Source of the DNA: Rubrolithibacter sp043763625
GTDB taxonomy: Bacteria > Bacteroidota > Bacteroidia > Sphingobacteriales > Sphingobacteriaceae
DNA: 64,000 nucleotides
Assembly (NCBI GenBank): GCA_043763625.1
Contig: JAYULL010000171.1
Location: 1 to 64,000 of the forward strand
Direction: 5' to 3'
Shown here: piece by piece, positions 28,364 through 36,190 of the stretch
Layout of the letters: every line of letters starts with the position of its first letter
Position numbering within the stretch: position 1 is the stretch's first letter
The notes under the pieces: generated by a model
Databases searched by the model: none
Told to the model about the DNA's origin: nothing
Seen by the model: only the letters and a program-made list of their open reading frames with translations
Program-made: the position numbers and the translations under genes

Positions 28364-29902
28364 ATGAAATGTATAATAACCATCTTCCTGTTTTTTATTT
28401 CATTTAATGCTTTTAGTCAAGCGGTAAAAGAGCCTATAACTTTGGCAAGTCCTGAACTGAATAAATATTTTGCATCGGCAAAACCCCCAACTGTTTCCGG
28501 AAAAATTATTAACGCAAGTCCTGAGGAGTTGGTAAAGCTTTCTGTAACTTATGCTTTGGTGACTCCTTTTAAAAACTTCCAAGAAAAAGGGGTTTCTCCG
28601 CAAATAAAAAACGACGGAACATTTACATTTACTCTCGATTACCCCTTTCCTTATCAGCAAATTTGGTTTAACCTTGGCGATTATTTTTATGGAGCGTTGT
28701 ATGTTAACAGGAATACGCACCTAGAGTTCGACTTCGCTCAACTGAAAAAAAAGGATGTTTACTTCATTGGAGAGGGTGTTAAGTATCTTGGGGAAGACGG
28801 ACCCGCAACTGATTGGCTAAACAACCTGTTCATGTACCGACGTGAAGAGGTATCAGCAATTGAAGATTCCCTCAGAAAAATTGATGCTGAGATAGCTGAT
28901 TATTCTGTGAAGACGGACTCAATCTATTCACTTTTACAGGGCATTCAGGATGAATATATCAAACTGCATCCCTCGCCCTATAGCTGGATTGCTAAAAATG
29001 AATTAAAATCAAAGTTTTACGAGACTCTGCTGTCAAAGGGGAGACGGAGTGGTGAAGAAATACAAAATTGGGAAGACATTAAGCAGCATGTGCCGAAAAT
29101 TATTTCTAATTCAGGCATGGGTTTTAATAGTATGCTTTATTCTTATCTTAATAGCAAAGTGAGTGGAAATCTTAATAGTATGCTTTATTCTTATCGTGAT
29201 AGCAAAGTGAGTGGAGATCCATCAGAAATTCGAAAACTTGTAAGTACTCCTAATTCTGACATACTGATGCTTCGGGCATCTATCGCCGATGTTAAGAAGA
29301 ACGAAAAATTTCAGGACAGTTTGATAAAGGTGATAGAAACTCCTTGGGTAAGAGCCGCTATGAAGAAAAAGCAACAGCTTAATTTGCAAAAAACACAGCA
29401 ACCTAATGCGTCTTTAAAAGCCGGGCTTAACGCGGGTAGCAATTCATCACTTGGTAAATTGATAGAGGAGCATCCTTATGGTGCCAAACTGTATAGTGCT
29501 GATAACATCGCCGCAGCAGATTTTCTTGCCAAGCTTTCTTCTCGTTTCAAAGGAAAAGCCATCGTGCTTGATTTCTGGGCAACATGGTGTGGTCCATGTA
29601 TTGCTGCTATGCCATCAATGATGTCTGTAAATAAAGAAGCAGTAGATCTTCCCGTTGAATTTGTATATCTGTGTACAAGCAGTAACTCCTCAATGGATTT
29701 ATGGAAAAAGCAGGTTATAAAAATGAAACAGCAGGGAACACATGTGTTTTTAAATGAAAAATTAGCTAATGAGTTGATGGCTCTGTTTGGCAAAGGTGGC
29801 TTTCCAAGTTACGTTTATTTGGATCGTAAGGGACAGATGTCTAAAGCAATAAGTGACTCTGAACATTTGTCAATAAACGCATTAAAGAGATTAGTAGAGT
29901 AA
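28364..29902 (+). CDS. Secreted TlpA-like thioredoxin-fold protein
   Basis: A signal peptide (MKCIITIFLFFISFNAFS) precedes a ~350-residue Bacteroidota-specific N-terminal region. The C-terminal thioredoxin domain (~380-512) has the redox motif WCGPC (408-412) and the cis-Pro region GGFPSYVYLDRKG. TlpA-like proteins reduce disulfides in the periplasm. Residues ~255-286 contain a near-perfect 16-residue duplication (NSMLYSY.NSKVSG), encoded by two 48-base tandem copies that keep the frame. A strong terminator follows the stop. It is 512 aa, long compared with simple TlpA proteins. Confidence 0.88.
   Translation: MKCIITIFLFFISFNAFSQAVKEPITLASPELNKYFASAKPPTVSGKIINASPEELVKLSVTYALVTPFKNFQEKGVSPQIKNDGTFTFTLDYPFPYQQIWFNLGDYFYGALYVNRNTHLEFDFAQLKKKDVYFIGEGVKYLGEDGPATDWLNNLFMYRREEVSAIEDSLRKIDAEIADYSVKTDSIYSLLQGIQDEYIKLHPSPYSWIAKNELKSKFYETLLSKGRRSGEEIQNWEDIKQHVPKIISNSGMGFNSMLYSYLNSKVSGNLNSMLYSYRDSKVSGDPSEIRKLVSTPNSDILMLRASIADVKKNEKFQDSLIKVIETPWVRAAMKKKQQLNLQKTQQPNASLKAGLNAGSNSSLGKLIEEHPYGAKLYSADNIAAADFLAKLSSRFKGKAIVLDFWATWCGPCIAAMPSMMSVNKEAVDLPVEFVYLCTSSNSSMDLWKKQVIKMKQQGTHVFLNEKLANELMALFGKGGFPSYVYLDRKGQMSKAISDSEHLSINALKRLVE
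29126..29221 (+). repeat. 48-base in-frame tandem duplication inside TlpA-like gene
   Basis: Two 48-base copies (starting at 29126 and 29174) differ at only a few positions, including TTAATAG versus GTGATAG and AAATCTT versus GATCC. The repeat adds 16 residues and leaves the frame intact. Confidence 0.85.
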
Positions 29903-29956
29903 GGGGTAATGAAAAACCTTTTATTTAGGATAACACCAACAGCAAACCAAAAAAGT

Positions 29957-29989
29957 GAAAGCCCTTTCATTTTTAGAAAGGGCTTTTTT
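29957..29989 (+). terminator. Rho-independent terminator of the TlpA-like gene
   Basis: The stem AAAGCCCTTTC/GAAAGGGCTTT has a short T-rich loop and ends in six T. It lies 55 bases after the stop. Confidence 0.8.
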
Positions 29990-30023
29990 CACAGGCCTCC
30001 ATGCTGACGCACGCGTGTTGACG

Positions 30024-30055
30024 CCGCAGAGTCCCTGAAAAAGGAGACTCTGCGG
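30024..30055 (+). repeat. REP-like palindrome, copy C
   Basis: CCGCAGAGTCCC and GGAGACTCTGCGG flank a TGAAAAA loop. It is the best-preserved member of the family. Confidence 0.8.
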
Positions 30056-30087
30056 AAAGAAAAAAGAAATACTTTATAAGCGGTATT

Positions 30088-31941
30088 TTATTTATATCCT
30101 TTTGCTTGGAGCTCAAACAGCTCGGCATACCGGCCCTTTTTTTCGATGAGCTCTTCATGGCTCCCGATTTCTATCAATTCACCTTTGTTTAAAACCATGA
30201 TGCGATCTGCCATACGAACCGTAGAGAAGCGATGAGAAATAAGAACGGCCGACTTTCCCCTGGTTAATTCGGCAAAGCGTTGAAAAACCTCGTATTCGGC
30301 ACGGGCATCTAAAGCCGCTGTAGGTTCGTCCAAAATCAGTAGTTGAACATCTTTCATATAGGCACGTGCAAGAGCCACTTTTTGCCATTCGCCGCCCGAA
30401 AGCTCTACGCCGTTTGCAAAGCGCTTGCCCAACATTTGATCGAACCTTTTGGGAAGCTTTTCCGCCAAACTATCGGCAAGGCTAAGTCTTGCTGCCTGTA
30501 CAATCAGTTCCCGGTTGTCTTTTTCTTTAATATTTCCGGTAGCGATGTTGTGCGCTAAGGTCATCTGATAGCGGATAAAGTCTTGGAATATAATACCCAT
30601 ATTCAACCGTAATTCATGGATGTCGTATTCCTTTAAATCAATATGGTCCAATAAAATACGGCCTTCGGTAGGGTCGTATAAACGTGCAAGCAACTTTACC
30701 AAGGTTGTTTTACCGGCACCGTTCTCTCCAACCAGAGCCAATTTCTCGCCTGCCTTTAAGGTAAAGTTAAGGTTGCGGTTAGCCCACGTTTCTGAATGGA
30801 GGTACTTAAAGCCCACGTTCTCGAAGGTTATGCCGAACCGTATCGGTTTAGGGAAGGGCCGCGGGTTTCTTGCCTGCTTTATTCGGGGAGTAATTTCGAA
30901 AAAGTCAAAAAAGTCGTTCAGGTAAATGGCGCCCTGAGAAATGTTGGTAAAGCGGCTAAGAATGCCCTCCAGCGAACTTTTCATTTGTCTGAAAGAACCT
31001 ACCATGAAAGTAAGTCCGCCGATTGAGGTGTTTCCCGTAATGGTTTGGTAAATGATAATGGCATAGGCCGCGTAGTAGCCGGCGCTTCCTATCAAGGAAA
31101 ACAAGGTACCCCAGCCGGCTCTTCGGATAACAAGGCTTTTATTGTCGTTATAAAATTTGGTTGATAAGGCGAGGAAGCGGTTGACTATAAAATCCGAAAG
31201 ATTAAAGATCTTAACTTCTTTAGCCGTCTCATCGCTCGCCCCGAGAAACCGGATATAGTCCAGCTCACGGCGTTCGGGGGTTTGGCCTCTGGTAAGCAGG
31301 TAATTTTTACTGTTAAAGTAAGATTCTCCTAAAAAGGAAGGTATAATGGCAATCAGCAACAGAAGGATTAGCCAAGGATTGAACGTAATAAGTCCGACGC
31401 CGAGAAATGAAAGCGTTATAACATCCTGGATTTGGGCCATCACTTGCGACAGTAACATGGTGCGTCCGCCTGTCTGTTGCCTTGCTCGTTCCATCTTATC
31501 GTAAAATACCGAGTCTTCGAACTGGTCAAGATCAAGAGTGGCAGCGTGTTTCAGTATCTTAATCGAAGATTCGTTGGAAAACAAATCCCCGAGTAAGGTG
31601 TCTAAAAGCAGCATGGCCCGCCCGGTAAGATCAGATAAGATGGCGAGAGCAAACTCAATTCCTACATACTCCCATACTTTATTAATCGAATAGCCCGGTT
31701 GTGCTTTGCTTAATCCTACTATTTCATCGATGATGAGCTTACCGACATATAACATAGTCACAGGCAAGGCTGAACGCAGTAACCGTATCGCACAACTACC
31801 TAAGGTCATTCCCGGACTTGTTTTCCAAACGAGTCTTAAAAATTCGGGCAGGTTGGTTAGTGCCGAGATCCGGTGTCTAAAGGTTAGCTTGTCGGTGTCC
31901 ATTAAGTTAGATCTTCCGCGTGTTTTGCTCATCAGAGGCAA
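30088..31941 (-). CDS. ABC exporter, fused membrane and ATPase domains
   Basis: An N-terminal six-helix exporter domain (residues ~40-340) is followed by an ATP-binding cassette (~370-610). The cassette shows Walker A (GENGAGKTT), signature ELSGGEWQKVALARA, Walker B LLILDEPTAALD and the His loop VLISHRFSTVRMADR. At 617 aa it is a normal half-transporter that would dimerise. Bacteroidota homologues are annotated as lipid or peptide exporters, but the substrate cannot be read here. The start is uncertain, because in-frame ATGs at 31932 and 31902 (MDTDKLTF) are equally plausible. It is convergent with the TlpA-like gene, with REP copy C between. Confidence 0.88.
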   Translation of the reverse strand: MPLMSKTRGRSNLMDTDKLTFRHRISALTNLPEFLRLVWKTSPGMTLGSCAIRLLRSALPVTMLYVGKLIIDEIVGLSKAQPGYSINKVWEYVGIEFALAILSDLTGRAMLLLDTLLGDLFSNESSIKILKHAATLDLDQFEDSVFYDKMERARQQTGGRTMLLSQVMAQIQDVITLSFLGVGLITFNPWLILLLLIAIIPSFLGESYFNSKNYLLTRGQTPERRELDYIRFLGASDETAKEVKIFNLSDFIVNRFLALSTKFYNDNKSLVIRRAGWGTLFSLIGSAGYYAAYAIIIYQTITGNTSIGGLTFMVGSFRQMKSSLEGILSRFTNISQGAIYLNDFFDFFEITPRIKQARNPRPFPKPIRFGITFENVGFKYLHSETWANRNLNFTLKAGEKLALVGENGAGKTTLVKLLARLYDPTEGRILLDHIDLKEYDIHELRLNMGIIFQDFIRYQMTLAHNIATGNIKEKDNRELIVQAARLSLADSLAEKLPKRFDQMLGKRFANGVELSGGEWQKVALARAYMKDVQLLILDEPTAALDARAEYEVFQRFAELTRGKSAVLISHRFSTVRMADRIMVLNKGELIEIGSHEELIEKKGRYAELFELQAKGYK

Positions 31942-32044
31942 AAATAAATTTTTATGATAGAGTAGGACCGGTAAAATTTAGCCTTGCATCAATGTACTTC
32001 CTTTTATCACTGAACGAAGGCTATTCCGCTTCGCGATTACACTC

Positions 32045-32125
32045 TGCTACTCGTCTTTGTGAGGAGGCACGACGAAGCCGTCATTGCGAGGAGATTCGAC
32101 GAAGCAATCTGTCTCCGTGTCTCCG
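32045..32125 (+). repeat. GCGAGGAGGCACGACGAAGC-type dispersed repeats
   Basis: Two adjacent degenerate copies, one near 32060 (GTGAGGAGGCACGACGAAGC) and one near 32089 (GCGAGGAGATTCGACGAAGC). Relatives at 32200, 33874 and 35398 show that this family has spread through the region. Confidence 0.65.
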
Positions 32126-32253
32126 CCAGACGAAAAGAGATCGCTTCAGCGCCTTTCGCTCATGTTCCTCACTGCTTCGCGATGACGTGATTTTGTTTGG
32201 TCACTGCGAGTAGGCACGACGCGCCGGTCTCTTCGATGACGTCTTTTCCTGTG

Positions 32254-32300
32254 CCGCAGAGTCTCCTGCCAAAGCCATAGCTTGGATGGCAACTGAGCGG
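32254..32300 (+). repeat. REP-like palindrome, copy D (decayed right arm)
   Basis: CCGCAGAGTCTCC is followed by a GCCAAAGC loop like copy A, but the right arm has drifted to ACTGAGCGG. The downstream GTAAACGTATCTTT is also shared with copy A. Confidence 0.7.
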
Positions 32301-32332
32301 TAAACGTATCTTTTTCGTGCCTTTAGCCGGGT

Positions 32333-32400
32333 ATGCCTCTTAGAAGAACTGTTCGCGAATCTAAGGGAATCTTTCATTACTTTTACTTGGGCCTTTTTCA
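32333..32400 (+). pseudogene. RAYT transposase N-terminal remnant
   Basis: The frame ATGCCTCTTAGAAGAACTGT would encode MPLRRTVRESKGI, matching the remnant at 25084. It breaks after about 15 codons. The upstream REP copy and spacing match the first remnant, so both derive from the same REP/RAYT unit. Confidence 0.6.
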
Positions 32401-32482
32401 GAACTTCTAACTTAATCCGGCGTTCAAAAACCCCCTTTGAAACATACCGCCCCCAATTCTGTTGCAATGAAAAGCCATAAAT

Positions 32483-32791
32483 ATGCAGCAACAGAATCAG
32501 GGTAAGATTACCATACAACAAGGACAAAAGAACGGTGAAGAACTTGTTTGGGGAGCCGTGGTCGGAGAACGAGAGTTTCAATATTTCGGAGAAGCAAAGG
32601 AGACATTAGAAACTATCGATTGGGAAACAGCAGAGCATATTTGCGGCCGAAAGCTCGATGATTCATATGCTGTCTTATTCAAAGTGCTTGAGAGTAAGGA
32701 AGGGAAATGGCATGAAAGAGAGGAACGAATTCTCTTGTACTTTTTTGGTGAAGAACAGCAAAGTGTGCAACAGAATAGCGATAGCGAGTAG
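32483..32791 (+). CDS. Small hypothetical protein
   Basis: A 102-residue, highly charged protein (many Glu, Lys and Gln) with no signal peptide and no recognised domain. It starts MQQQNQGKITIQQGQKNGEE and ends just before tspO (6-base gap), in the same direction, so the two may be co-transcribed. The lack of any familiar motif keeps confidence moderate. Confidence 0.5.
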   Translation: MQQQNQGKITIQQGQKNGEELVWGAVVGEREFQYFGEAKETLETIDWETAEHICGRKLDDSYAVLFKVLESKEGKWHEREERILLYFFGEEQQSVQQNSDSE

Positions 32792-32797
32792 TAGGCG

Positions 32798-33268
32798 GTG
32801 AAAAATATAGTCAGGCTCATTATTAGTATATCACTTCCCCTGTTGGTGGGTGCTGTTGCCGGCTATGCAACCTCTAGCAATATTTCTAATTGGTATGTTT
32901 ATTTGAATAAGCCTTGGTTTAATCCGCCAAACTACGTATTCGGGCCGGTTTGGACTGTTTTATACCTGCTGATGGGTATCTCACTCTTTTTAATTTGGAA
33001 GACTGCAGCTACCGATGCCCGGTTAACTGCCCTGAGAATATTTTTTATCCAGCTTGGTTTAAACTTCGCCTGGAGCTTTATATTCTTTTATTTTCACCAA
33101 CCGGGGTGGGCCTTTGTCGAAATAATACTGCTATGGGGAAGTATTATTTATATGATTTTCTCATTTAATCGGATAAACCCGATTTCGGCATATTTACAAG
33201 TTCCATATCTCTTGTGGGTAAGCTTTGCTGCTTGCCTGAATTTTTCTATATGGTACTTGAACCGTTGA
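32798..33268 (+). CDS. tspO: TspO/MBR-family membrane protein
   Basis: A GTG start. Five membrane helices in 156 residues, with family blocks WYVYLNKPWFNPPNYVFGPVW and LGLNFAWSFIFF, and the C-terminal LWVSFAACLNFSIWYLNR. TspO binds porphyrins and related ligands and has been linked to tetrapyrrole and stress signalling. Its exact job in Bacteroidota is not established. Length and motifs are normal. Confidence 0.92.
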   Translation: MKNIVRLIISISLPLLVGAVAGYATSSNISNWYVYLNKPWFNPPNYVFGPVWTVLYLLMGISLFLIWKTAATDARLTALRIFFIQLGLNFAWSFIFFYFHQPGWAFVEIILLWGSIIYMIFSFNRINPISAYLQVPYLLWVSFAACLNFSIWYLNR

Positions 33269-33293
33269 AAGAGAACAACCGCTCCTCTGCTCT

Positions 33294-33364
33294 GGTTCGT
33301 GTCTTCACGAAACAATATTATAAACAATAAAAAATGAAAACAGAAGTTCGTGGAGACACGAACC
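33294..33364 (+). repeat. Inverted-repeat element (GGTTCGTGTCTTCACGAA family), copy 1
   Basis: The left arm GGTTCGTGTCTTCACGAA and right arm TTCGTGGAGACACGAACC are separated by 35 AT-rich bases starting ACAATATTA. Copy 2 is at 33772. Confidence 0.7.
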
Positions 33365-33482
33365 TTGGCTCAGAAATTTGAAAGATGAGGAACGTCTTAA
33401 AGAGGACTTAAATAACGATTACCCCAAATTAAGGCATCATTAAGTCTTCCTTTTTTACCTGATTGATTGAACTTCTCGTTCT

Positions 33483-33752
33483 CTAGCTGTTTTGCCGTAC
33501 TACGTGGTCAGCTAATTTAATGCGCTTGTCGGGATTTTTATCCTTCAAGCACAGAAGTACAATAATGGATATGATTGGAATAAGAAAGGAAATAAAAAAC
33601 CAAAACCAGAATTTCCGTCCCTGACTTTGAGCGAGCAACCCTGCTATCAACTGCGGGCCCAGGAGAAGACCCAAAGCGATAAAAAATAATGGGATTTCGA
33701 ACATTAGAATGACCATGCGCAAATTTACCAACTTAATTTTCCATCGCTGCAA
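33483..33752 (-). CDS. Small membrane protein, unknown function
   Basis: An 89-residue protein with two hydrophobic helices (FEIPLFFIALGLLLGPQLIA and FWFWFFISFLIPIISIIVLL), so it is an integral membrane protein. The start is unsure: an in-frame ATG near residue 12 gives a shorter form that begins at the first helix. It lies between two copies of the same inverted-repeat family. I do not recognise it. Confidence 0.55.
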   Translation of the reverse strand: MQRWKIKLVNLRMVILMFEIPLFFIALGLLLGPQLIAGLLAQSQGRKFWFWFFISFLIPIISIIVLLCLKDKNPDKRIKLADHVVRQNS

Positions 33753-33771
33753 GATTGATTAGTTTCCCCCG

Positions 33772-33837
33772 CCTTGGTTCGTGTCCGCACGAACAATATT
33801 AACGATGACAGAGGCTCGTGAAGACACGAACCTTGGC
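33772..33837 (+). repeat. Inverted-repeat element (GGTTCGTGTC family), copy 2
   Basis: CCTTGGTTCGTGTCCGCACG pairs with CGTGAAGACACGAACCTTGG across an AACAATATTA core. It is close in sequence to copy 1 at 33294. Confidence 0.7.
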
Positions 33838-33840
33838 CGA

Positions 33841-33905
33841 GAGTAGGACCGGTAAAATTTAGTCCTTTGTATCGTCACTGCGAGGAGGCACGACGAAGCA
33901 GTCTC
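33841..33905 (+). repeat. Composite of two dispersed repeats
   Basis: The first part, GAGTAGGACCGGTAAAATTT, is identical to the copy at 31960. It runs into TCACTGCGAGGAGGCACGAC, the start of a GCGAGGAGGCACGACGAAGC-type element. The same order of the two elements occurs near 31960-32080. Confidence 0.7.
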
Positions 33906-34080
33906 TTGGATGGACGTGTTTTTCGCTTCCTTATATAAGTGCAGATTATATCCGCTTCATTCAATTGTACGAGATGCGAAGGTTACCGGCTCGAACAGAC
34001 CGATTGTTACTATCCCACGTTGGGACATTGCAATTAAACAAAAAGTGTTTATATTAAGCTTCTCATGAAATAACGCACAA

Positions 34081-34265
34081 ATGAAAAAGATTTTACTTTT
34101 CTTGCTTATTGCCTAAACAAGCCTCATCGGTTGCACAACAATAGAAATATAGCAGTGCGATTGGCTATACCGGAGGAAAAGGGTTCTTAAATATTTATTT
34201 GGCGGACTAATAGGTCCGAAATCCAAGCTCGAACAGGGACAGGTTATTCAGAATTCTAAAGATTG
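34081..34265 (+). pseudogene. Decayed small lipoprotein gene
   Basis: ATGAAAAAGATTTTACTTTT encodes MKKILLFLLIA. The frame then stops at a TAA inside the signal peptide, and the following codons would give TSLIGCTT, a lipobox. Downstream pieces include the 35-base stretch shared with 24959. The gene looks like a dead lipoprotein. Confidence 0.4.
34148..34182 (+). repeat. 35-base sequence shared with 24959-24992
   Basis: It starts TATAGCAGTGCGATTGGCTA and ends CGGAGGAAAAGG. It lies inside the decayed lipoprotein remnant. Confidence 0.5.
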
Positions 34266-34280
34266 AATTAAAACTCATAG

Positions 34281-35387
34281 ATGAAAAGTAAAATTCTAAT
34301 AGTAAGTGTTGGAAGTATGGTGTCTCAAAATATTTTAGAGACACTTAAAAACAGAAGGAAAAATATTATCATCATAGGTACAGATGCAAGTGCTGATGCT
34401 CCTTTATACGATTGTGATAAAATTTATTTGACCCCAATTTCTGAGTTACCACCTTCAAATTACGCGGAATGTCTTTCAAAAATAATTATAGAAGAATCAC
34501 CGGACCTTATTCTTGCGGGAAGAGATATCGATATAATAATCTTAGCCGAGTTAAAAACAAAATTTCCAAGCATTGCTGACAGGTTTATTGCCGGCGAATC
34601 TAATTTAGCACAACTTATGGAAGACAAATGGCTAAGTTGGCAATTTGCTCAAGAAGAAAGTCTCCCCTTTGCCGAAACTATTGTTTATGACCGGGAAAAT
34701 AATAAGGCAGGCGTTGAAATATTTGTTCAAAAATACGGATTCCCGTTTATTGCTAAACCAAGAAAGGGCTTTGCAAGCAAAGCAGTTTCGTTTATATTAA
34801 ATTATGATCAGCTATCGGGTATTTCTTCGGATGGCTCCATTATTATTCAAGAATATTTAGGAGATAGCCGTAAAATAATAGATTTTCAAGAAAGTATGAA
34901 ATGTGGGGGCATACCCTTGTTTTATTCGCTGGAAGAAGTGAAATACAGTATGCAAATGTACATTGGTAAATCAGGAGAACTAAAGGGAAGTGTAGTGACA
35001 AAACACCAAATGAGAAATGGCGTGAGTGCCGGTGTCACTATTTTTGAAAACCACGGGTTGGAGGATTTGATAGATAAATATTATAAGGTTTTCTCAAGAA
35101 AAGGCTGGTATGGTCCGTTAAATATTCAATTACAGACGTGCAATACTACAAATAAACTAAAGGCCTTTGAATTTAACGGACGCTTTACAGGTGCAACGGC
35201 AGCAAGATATATATTAGGCTATGATGAAGTGGGTTTCGCTTTGGAACTATTACCTTCAAGCCACATCAAAAAAGATGGGTCATGCGGCTCTCAGAAAAAT
35301 GTGCTTAAACAGACGTATGTTTCTGTGAGGCCCGATTGCCATATTACAACGCTCAACAAACATAAAACGTGGGAACCGTTGGATTGA
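34281..35387 (+). CDS. ATP-grasp enzyme (carbamoyl-phosphate-synthase-like), substrate unknown
   Basis: A 368-residue protein. The N-terminal pre-ATP-grasp domain begins MKSKILIVSVGSMVSQNILE and contains IIIIGTDASADAPLYDCDKI. The central ATP-grasp fold shows PFIAKPRKGFASKAV (ATP Lys) and IIQEYLGD, and the C-terminal part shows NIQLQTCN and FEFNGRFTGATA (metal-binding Glu and Asn). ATP-grasp ligases join a carboxylate to an amine through an acyl phosphate. This type often makes cell-surface or secondary metabolites. It stands alone between repeat-rich stretches, and the acceptor cannot be named. Confidence 0.8.
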   Translation: MKSKILIVSVGSMVSQNILETLKNRRKNIIIIGTDASADAPLYDCDKIYLTPISELPPSNYAECLSKIIIEESPDLILAGRDIDIIILAELKTKFPSIADRFIAGESNLAQLMEDKWLSWQFAQEESLPFAETIVYDRENNKAGVEIFVQKYGFPFIAKPRKGFASKAVSFILNYDQLSGISSDGSIIIQEYLGDSRKIIDFQESMKCGGIPLFYSLEEVKYSMQMYIGKSGELKGSVVTKHQMRNGVSAGVTIFENHGLEDLIDKYYKVFSRKGWYGPLNIQLQTCNTTNKLKAFEFNGRFTGATAARYILGYDEVGFALELLPSSHIKKDGSCGSQKNVLKQTYVSVRPDCHITTLNKHKTWEPLD

Positions 35388-35397
35388 GCGTATTTGG

Positions 35398-35447
35398 GAG
35401 GAGGCACGACAAAGCAATCTCTTGCTCGGGTTCGAGGGAGATTGTTT
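35398..35447 (+). repeat. GAGGCACGACAAAGCAATCT-type dispersed repeat
   Basis: GAGGCACGACAAAGCAATCT is followed by a partial inverted arm, GAGGGAGATTGTTT. It is the same family as the copies near 32060 and 33874. Confidence 0.6.
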
Positions 35448-35504
35448 CCCCTCTATCGCAACCTTCGCTTATGCAGCAATTGCACATGACTTTCGTAATG
35501 CCGT

Positions 35505-36174
35505 TTATAAATCAGCAAAGAATTCCGGATTTTTTCTAAAAATATTAACGTTTCCGGTGTAAGTTTTTTCAGCTGCCTTTATCTTATAGTAATACGAACC
35601 TGTTGGAAGATAAGCGCCATTAAACTTACCGTTCCAAGGATGCGGGTAATCAACAGATCGAAATACTAAGTTACCATGGCGATTGTAAACCGAAACAGAA
35701 CAATTAATGCCTTCAAGAAATTTAATTTCCCAAGTGTCGTTTATTCCGTCGTTGTGGGCGAAAAGGCATTAGGGATACCGTTGAACATATATTCTTTTTT
35801 GGGAAAAAAGATTTCCATTCTACCGGAGTCATCATTCTTCCATGAGAATCGATAATTCCCTGTGTAGGGGTCGGAAGCACTCCAATTAAATACAACGCCG
35901 GTGCCCGCATGCGGGGAAGAATTTTTGGTATGTTGAACTGTAAACTCGTTAGCGGACGGATTGTAAATAACATTTAACGAGGAGTTACTGACATATGGAG
36001 GTAAAGAACTAAGCGGCATACCGGAAAGAGTAAGAGGCCGTTGCAAATTTAGTATCCAAATTTTAATACCGGGATTGCCGATTAAACGTCCGATGGGCCG
36101 TCAATGTTTATATTGCCGGTGTCTTCTTTTTTATCCATTTTGCAGGATACAAACAGCAATGCTAAAATTCCCAT
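35505..36174 (-). pseudogene. Lipoprotein with CHU_C-like T9SS sorting domain, two frame breaks
   Basis: Read on the minus strand, an ATG at 36174 opens a lipoprotein signal (MGILALLFVSCKMDKKEDTG). That frame ends near 36080. A second frame (36046-35741) carries an unrecognised beta-rich region ending GIPNAFSP. A third frame (to the TAA at 35505) continues NDGINDTWEIKFLEG, then VYNRHGNLVFRSVDYPHPWN and YYYKIKAAEKTYTGNVNIFR, the gliding-motility/type B sorting domain. Inserting one base at each junction restores one protein of ~220 aa. The gene appears dead, or two homopolymer errors are present. It runs divergently from the esterase gene. Confidence 0.75.
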
Positions 36175-36190
36175 GGGTAACCTTTTTTTA

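Larger units (their letters stand above)
31942..32482. other. Repeat cluster without genes
   Basis: Contains a copy of GAGTAGGACCGGTAAAATTT (31960), three degenerate copies of a gCGAGGAGgCACGACGAAGC-type dispersed repeat (about 32048, 32079 and 32200), REP copy D (32254) and a RAYT N-terminal remnant (32333-32400). The open frames here are shadows of these repeats. Confidence 0.7.

Noticed and set aside
32201..32581. 126-residue minus-strand reading frame
   Set aside because: It runs over REP copy D, the RAYT remnant and dispersed repeats, and has no family resemblance; it is a by-product of the repeats.
35722..35973. 83-residue minus-strand reading frame
   Set aside because: It is a different frame of the same stretch that encodes the broken lipoprotein/CHU_C gene; its residues show no pattern of their own.
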